Source of the DNA: Gymnopilus junonius
Lineage: Eukaryota; Basidiomycota; Agaricomycetes; Agaricales; Galerinaceae
Direction: 5' to 3'
DNA: 64,000 nt
Assembly: GCA_015501075.1 (NCBI GenBank)
Contig: JADNYJ010000011.1
Span: 248,001-312,000 of the forward strand
The position numbers were made by a program, and so were the translations under genes. The notes under the pieces are model-generated. The model saw only the letters and a list, made by a program, of their open reading frames with translations, searched no databases and was not told where the DNA came from. How positions within the stretch are numbered: position 1 is the first letter of the stretch; the number at the start of each line of letters is the position of its first letter. This document shows positions 58,801 through 64,000 of this stretch, piece after piece.

Positions 58801-58990
58801 GTAGAAGGAACCAGGCGAGATGCAACGATGAAGAATTCCGGGACGTTGGCTGAGCCTGCAGTGAATCTTGACATAGATGAACAGAATATTCTGCCATCAA
58901 TAGGGTTTTCAACAGAAGTTCAAACAAGATGATCGTGCTCAGAAAAAGATGGAAACTGACGATGTTGAAGAACACGAAGAATCCTGCCGC
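55860..58990 (-). repeat. Copy C of the long repeat, inverted relative to copy A
   Basis: Its reverse complement aligns with 1-3390 in order. Matching pieces: CAAGACTTATCCCCGGT near 57,965; CCAATGAAAGACCATGA near 57,825; GGGTATATAAT near 57,640; a GTAATTTCGT/GTTAATTTCGT block near 57,300; GAGCTGGGCTGGC-like sequence near 57,005; GGTTGGAAT near 56,720; GCGTTGGAATCGTGG near 56,430; and the duplicated TCTCGCC..GGCGAGA units at 55,990-56,030 and 56,185-56,262. The open frame at 57,635-57,102 on the minus strand is a translation of this repeat and is not open in copy A. Confidence 0.75.
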
Positions 58991-60299
58991 AAATTACCGA
59001 CACTAACCAGAAAACCTATACCTCGGCCCTAAGTTTTAACATACCATGAGACAGCGGGAAGCCCAGGATACTGTGCATCACGAGTTTGGATATAAAATCG
59101 TTAATCAGGAGTGTCCGTATAACTCAACTCTGAGCCCTAAGGGTGAATCGAAATTTGAATAAAATTTTGGAATTAACTAGATCGATCTGGGTATATGACG
59201 AGGATATGCTTCCCACACAGATATATCAATAGAGTGCTCAGTGCAGTGGTAATTGCGAGAGGCATAAACCCAGGCGAAATAAAAAGGACATTTGAAGGAA
59301 GCAAAATAAAACGTAGTTCTATGAAAGAAAATAAAAGTCTACGTTATCCAACCGAATGATGGCAATAAGGCAGAAAAAATCACTGACAGGATCTGTTTCC
59401 AATTCCCTATCATGACGAGAGGGTGGATAAACCAAGGATCTAGGATGAGGGAAGGTGATTCGGAGCTCGCGGTGAAGTCAAGAGAATGGGGATCAGAGGC
59501 CCATAGACTGTGCAATAACAAATCACAAAGCCTTCTTGGATGGGGTGGGACGGGCAGGCGCACAAGTCGAGCGAGCTGTTTCATTGCTATCAGGTGCAAA
59601 ACCAGTGTTACATGCGCATCACCCATTCGAGCTGAATACTCCGTCGTTGAAATTGCAAGTAGATGGAGCATCAGCAACGGCAGCGAAAATCCCCTTCCTG
59701 AACCTTTGATTAATCGATTTTAAAAATTGGCCAGACAGGGTTGGAAAGTGGGCCCAATCAAAACAGCGGCATTGTGAAGCCTCGAGGATATTGGCACGTA
59801 CCTACGAAGCGAAGTCCAGAACCCGAACAAGACGGAGAGTAGGCGGAACATTGGATATTGGTCAGAGAAGGATAGAAGATCGAACATGAGAACCAGATCA
59901 AGATATTCCAGTTGTACAAAAGACCCTTGAAGGCATTGGCTTGGAAAGAACACAACTCTTTGTGTAGATTGGGAGACTATAGAATGAGAACTTTGTGAGA
60001 AAGTAAGCAGAGATAAATGGCAAATGGAAAGCACCCATTTATATTAGGAGAAGTAGTAGTAAGAGGATACATAGCGAGCCTGAGATCGTCAACGCTGAGA
60101 GCGAGGGTGTGTGATGCTATGGATTAGAGAAAGAGAAGGGCCCATCATCATCGGGTGACTCCGACAGGAAACATTGTCACCCATAATCACGTGAAGTGAC
60201 ATATCGCGTTCTCGTCTTGTCCGCACTGCGCAGGTTGAACTTCGCCTTCTTTCAAGCGTTTTATTTTTCTCCTATCTTGTTTTCATTTCGCATCTTTCC
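58991..60299. other. Intergenic and promoter of the 2OG-oxygenase gene
   Basis: The minus-strand open frames 60,034-59,720 and 59,677-59,339 look weakly protein-like (hydrophobic stretches), but I could not join them with splice sites into a gene or recognise a family. The last 150 bases are pyrimidine-rich upstream DNA of the plus-strand gene starting at 60,300. Confidence 0.4.
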
Positions 60300-63200
60300 A
60301 TGGATATTTCGGCACCTATAAACATAACTACACCACTCTTTGATGGGAACAGCGAACTTGCGCAAGCATTTTTGCCAGACAGGGACGAAGTCTGTATGCC
60401 ATCTTCTCCGGTTGACGCCAACGAAGTTTCAGCCTTTCTATTATCGGATAACGATATATCGGCCGAACGGAATGAAAAAATATCTAAGGGATCGGAAAAT
60501 GAACACAGCACACCTATAAAACCTACAGAAACTAGGGAACTTACGAGAGGGATTAGCGTTGAAGGTGTGGACCAGGAAGGAAAGGATGGAGAGGACCACT
60601 CGGATAACCACGATCAAGTTGACGGAGACGACGAAGATGACGATGAAGACATGACTTCGGAGCTCTCAGAGGGCGATGATTTACAAGTACGTTATGCCCT
60701 GTTTTTCGCTTCTTTCAAAGCGGTGCAATTGACTCCAAGGTGCAATAGGATGACCTACAGGACGTGCTCGACAATCAACACTTCTCTTTCACCGGAACCT
60801 TTTACCATGCGGGTCTCCTTACCACTGCTCCTAACCCATGTCTCCACATCTCAGGGCTAGGCCTTGTCGGCTTGCCACTCAGCGACCGCGATGCAAAGTC
60901 TATCATTTCTTGTGCAAACTTGGCACCCTTTGGGCACGGGGAACGCACTGTCATTGACAAGACTGTTCGGGATACTTGGGAGATTGAGCCTGCACGGATT
61001 ACATTCGCCAATCCGCAATGGGATCTTTATATCAAGTCGAGCGTAGTTCTTGAAGTTTGCAAGTCGCTGGGCGTGGCAATCGGTACCAATCCACCCAAAT
61101 CGGAGCTTTACAAGTTGCTGTTGTACGAGAAAGGTTCTCAGTAAGTTTTCTTGTCTCTCTATACTTTCTTAAAGCTGACAGCGGAGTTAATTCTCTAGTT
61201 TCCTGCCACATCAAGAGTACGTGCCGTTCTTGATTGTCGTCCGCCGTGGACTTACTATGTCCCAGCACCCAGAAAGCAGAAGGAATGTTCGCGACAGTTA
61301 TTGTTATCCTTCCTTCCGCATACACTGGTTGGCCAAGTAGTCGTCTCACATGCCTCCATCATCAAAACCTTCGACTTTGCTCCGAACTCCCTACTGTCCA
61401 CAGCCCTACTCGCGTGGTATACCGACGTTAAGCATGAGGTCACAGAAGTTACCTCTGGATACCGCCTTGCCCTTTCTTACAACTTCATCCACGATTCGTC
61501 TGGCAATAGTCCCCTTCCTGGTCTCCCCCAGATGGATGAACCACTCGCCTCCCTCCGACGCATCCTTCGTAAATGGATGGAAGGAAAATATGACAACGTT
61601 CCCAACTTAATGGCATACCTTCTTGACTACCAATACAGCACTGCCAACTTGCGGGTTGGTTGGAAGGCTCTTAAAGGAGTCGACGCCCACCGCGTCGCTT
61701 TCCTTCGGACGGTTGCTGGGGAACTCGGATTTAAGGTCGGCCTGGCGAGTTTGGAACACAATGTTGTTGGCGAAGCGGACGATTACGGAGAGGGTTACTA
61801 CCGGCGGGGACGGCATGACTATTATGATGAATACTCAGACGATCGTGGCACACCCGACATGTTGGAAGTTACGGACACTTCAACCAAGATCACGGGCCTC
61901 GTAGATTTGGAGGGGAGGGTATTGATATCTGTCGGCAAAATCTCTATCGACCCAGATGAACTTATTCCGAAAGACCCTTTTGAGGGTGTGAATCCAGACA
62001 AAACAGAGTATGAAGGATATACTGGAAATGTGCGTCCACTACTTTCATCTACTTTCAGTTCATTGACCTTTTTCCTTTCATACCTTCAGGCAGCTGGGCA
62101 ATTGGAACATTGTAAGCTCTTCTAATCCATGAACAGAAACTGAAGCTAATGTAGCTTTAAGGGTACAAACGGACTGTCCTTGTCATCATGCAGGAAGACA
62201 GCATTGACGACATTTGCTTCTTCGTTGAGGGTGTCCCATATGCTTTCAGGAAGCTCAAAGAATCTGCAATACCACCTACGTCGGAGGATCGACAATGGGC
62301 AAATCGCCTCACTGCAAAAGATGGTTTACTCGCCAAAGAACACCTCGTTTCATTAATGGACTACGCTTTGAAGTGGCGAGACCTAACACTGTGGAAAAAC
62401 GTGATGAACATGAGGTCGTGTACCCTACAGGCCATTGATGTGGGGGCACTTGTCAGGGCTTGGGAACTATTCTCGTTTGAGGCAGTACGCGTCAGGTAAG
62501 TTCATTGTTTAACTCTTGCTATGAGGGTTGACACTTTTTTGTAGCTTTGAGGAAATTCTCGCTCGTTCTACTCAATTGCCAAATCGCATGGAATTCCTAT
62601 TTAGCATACGCTCAAGTGTGTCTGCTGAGGACGAGCAGCTCGTCTTTCCTTGGTGCCAAAAGGAGTCAGACAAAATCTTGTCATCTTATACTACCGCGAC
62701 GGTGGGGATGTACCCACTATCATGAACATCATCCATCAGGCTGGCCTCGAGTCTTTCAAGAGAATGTAAGCCTGATCCTTTTTCGTGATATTCATGGGGC
62801 ATTTATTTTCTAACCAGCGTAATGCCGAACTTGCTCCTTAAGAAAGACAACTACGACTTTTGGATAGCGTTCGTCAAGGCATTACGTGAAAGTCGAAATA
62901 TGGTCCTGGAACGAGAAGCTGAACGCCGCCAACATCCTCAGCAAACTCCTCCCGTTGTTGATGCCGCTGCTGAACCTACTACTGACGTTACATCCGACGC
63001 TCCACAACAGGCACCAGATGGACCAGTTCAAACTCAGGCGGTTGACGGTAGATAACTTAATCAAAGAGTGCTTGCAAGCTGCTGCCTCACGATGGTCAGA
63101 CGTCCCGGCTGCCCCTGTCTATTACAACTACTACAGCCGTAGCGTGCCAACGCAGAATCAAAACAAGGCAACTAAAATCAACCGTATCGTGGAAGCCGTT

Positions 63201-64000
63201 GAAGAAGCTATGCTATCTCCAACTTGGATATTTGCCGAAATCTCTTCGCCGACATCATCAAAGTGAATGGTCAGATCGCGACCAAGTTCGACGATATATA
63301 CATCCCATTGGTTCCCCGACTCCGCGACCTCCTGGCTAAAAAGCAACTTCCTATGTCTTCCCACCTTTCGTCGACCTATTCCAAGTCCTCATCGGCCTTT
63401 ATCTCCGAGATATTTTAGGGAAAAGGCTCCAGATGCGCTCGCCCCTGCGTAAAATTGGCTGCGGATGTGGAGACTGCAACATGGTAGATGCCTTCATTTT
63501 GAATCCAAAGACTACGACGACTACGTTCCGCCTTGTTCAAGTACGCCGCATTCATTTGGAGCGACATATCTCTCAAGCACGCGATATCTGCACATACGAG
63601 ACTATCCGCTCAGGAAGCCCACATGGTATTCAAGTCACGAAGCTTCCTGACATTGTTCAGGCAGCCAGCTGGAATGGAAAGCAGCAAGCCGCTACGGTGT
63701 TTCTCGCGTCGTTTGGATCCGGTACCGTCATTGCGCAGATTATGGGACCAAGATTTGTGGACGTTCAGAATGCAGTGGCAGGTGTTGCCTCCTTTGGCTC
63801 GACAAATGATGTCCCTGCTCCTCATATGGCAGCTGGCACTTCTCGAGTACCTCAGCTTCCAGCTGCATCTTCCTCAAGCACGTCATCTGCTGTGCCGTCG
63901 ACATCTTCAGCAACCCAACCTCTTCCATCTCAAGTTGCCGGCAAAAAGAGAAAGAATCTGGTCCAGCTTGGACCAGTGATCGATCTCACAGGAGATGACG
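60300..64000 (+). CDS. 2OG-Fe(II) oxygenase (prolyl-4-hydroxylase-like fold) protein, partial at right edge, several frameshifts
   Basis: Such enzymes oxidise protein or small-molecule substrates using Fe(II), oxygen and 2-oxoglutarate. The first exon (60,300-60,687) gives a polar, acidic N-terminus. The core follows: DVLDNQHFSFTGTFYHAG, GERTVIDKTVRDTWEIEP, LYKLLLYEKGSHFLPHQD with the HxD metal motif (Asp codon split by an intron), GMFATVIVILPS, then VVVSHASIIKTFDF, and LLAWYTDVKHEVTEVTSGYRLALSYN with the distal His and the 2OG-binding Arg. A long C-terminal region follows, with GCGCGDCNMVDAFILNP and a Ser/Pro-rich end. Apparent one-base indels: an extra T near 61,330, a missing G in the run near 62,706, and frame changes near 63,045, 63,222 and 63,357. 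The gene continues beyond the window. Confidence 0.82.

Noticed and set aside
59339..60034. Two minus-strand frames considered as a possible wax-synthase-like or other membrane gene
   Set aside because: Could not be joined by splice sites and no family motif could be confirmed.
1..64000. CRISPR arrays, operons, ribosome binding sites, bacterial insertion sequences
   Set aside because: None seen; introns, TATA promoters and gene families indicate a eukaryotic fungal nuclear sequence.

Overview
The window looks like nuclear DNA of a filamentous basidiomycete, most likely an Agaricomycete. Genes are cut by many 45-65 bp GT..AG introns. The protein families (HNH proteins, bestrophin-like channels, 2OG-Fe(II) oxygenases, an NCS1 permease, norsolorinic-acid-reductase-like aldo/keto reductases, small secreted proteins) and a pogo-type transposon are typical of mushroom genomes. 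No bacterial, viral or CRISPR feature was seen. Exon structures below were worked out by reading frames and splice sites by eye.

Layout. 1-3.4 kb is a long degenerate repeat unit (copy A), which recurs inverted at about 55.9-59.0 kb (copy C) and in part at 13.5-18.45 kb (copy B). 5.0-9.5 kb carries three minus-strand paralogues of an unrecognised family, of which only the middle one is intact, and a hypothetical gene with an acidic tail. 9.7-11.0 kb is the GTPase gene GPN2, with four apparent one-base indels. 13,994-18,064 is a complete pogo/Fot1-like transposon with 26-bp identical terminal repeats, inserted in copy B. 20.1-24.1 kb holds an HNH-domain gene and a 13-exon bestrophin-like gene, followed by an intron-containing tRNA-Asp. 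25.7-33.3 kb (minus) is one very large, low-complexity, serine-rich gene ending in an RRM-like domain, broken by many frame changes. 33.3-39.4 kb shows no convincing gene.

39.4-46.1 kb is a transposon graveyard: a 796-bp element with 25-bp perfect terminal repeats and an 8-bp target duplication, a 115-bp TA element, and a larger element with inverted ends enclosing a truncated transposase-family gene, itself hit by a 287-bp MITE whose CTGTAC ends match the pogo element. 46.2-48.2 kb is an NCS1 purine/cytosine-type permease, 48.8-49.2 kb a three-exon small secreted protein, and 49.5-53.8 kb a divergent pair of aldo/keto reductases. 60.3 kb to the right edge is a 2OG-Fe(II) oxygenase gene that runs off the window.

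Two themes stand out. First, repeats and nested mobile elements cover much of the non-genic DNA and allow an empty site and an order of events to be read. Second, several otherwise well-conserved genes are broken by single-base indels, often in G or C runs, which points to sequence error or recent decay; gene models here should be checked against raw reads.
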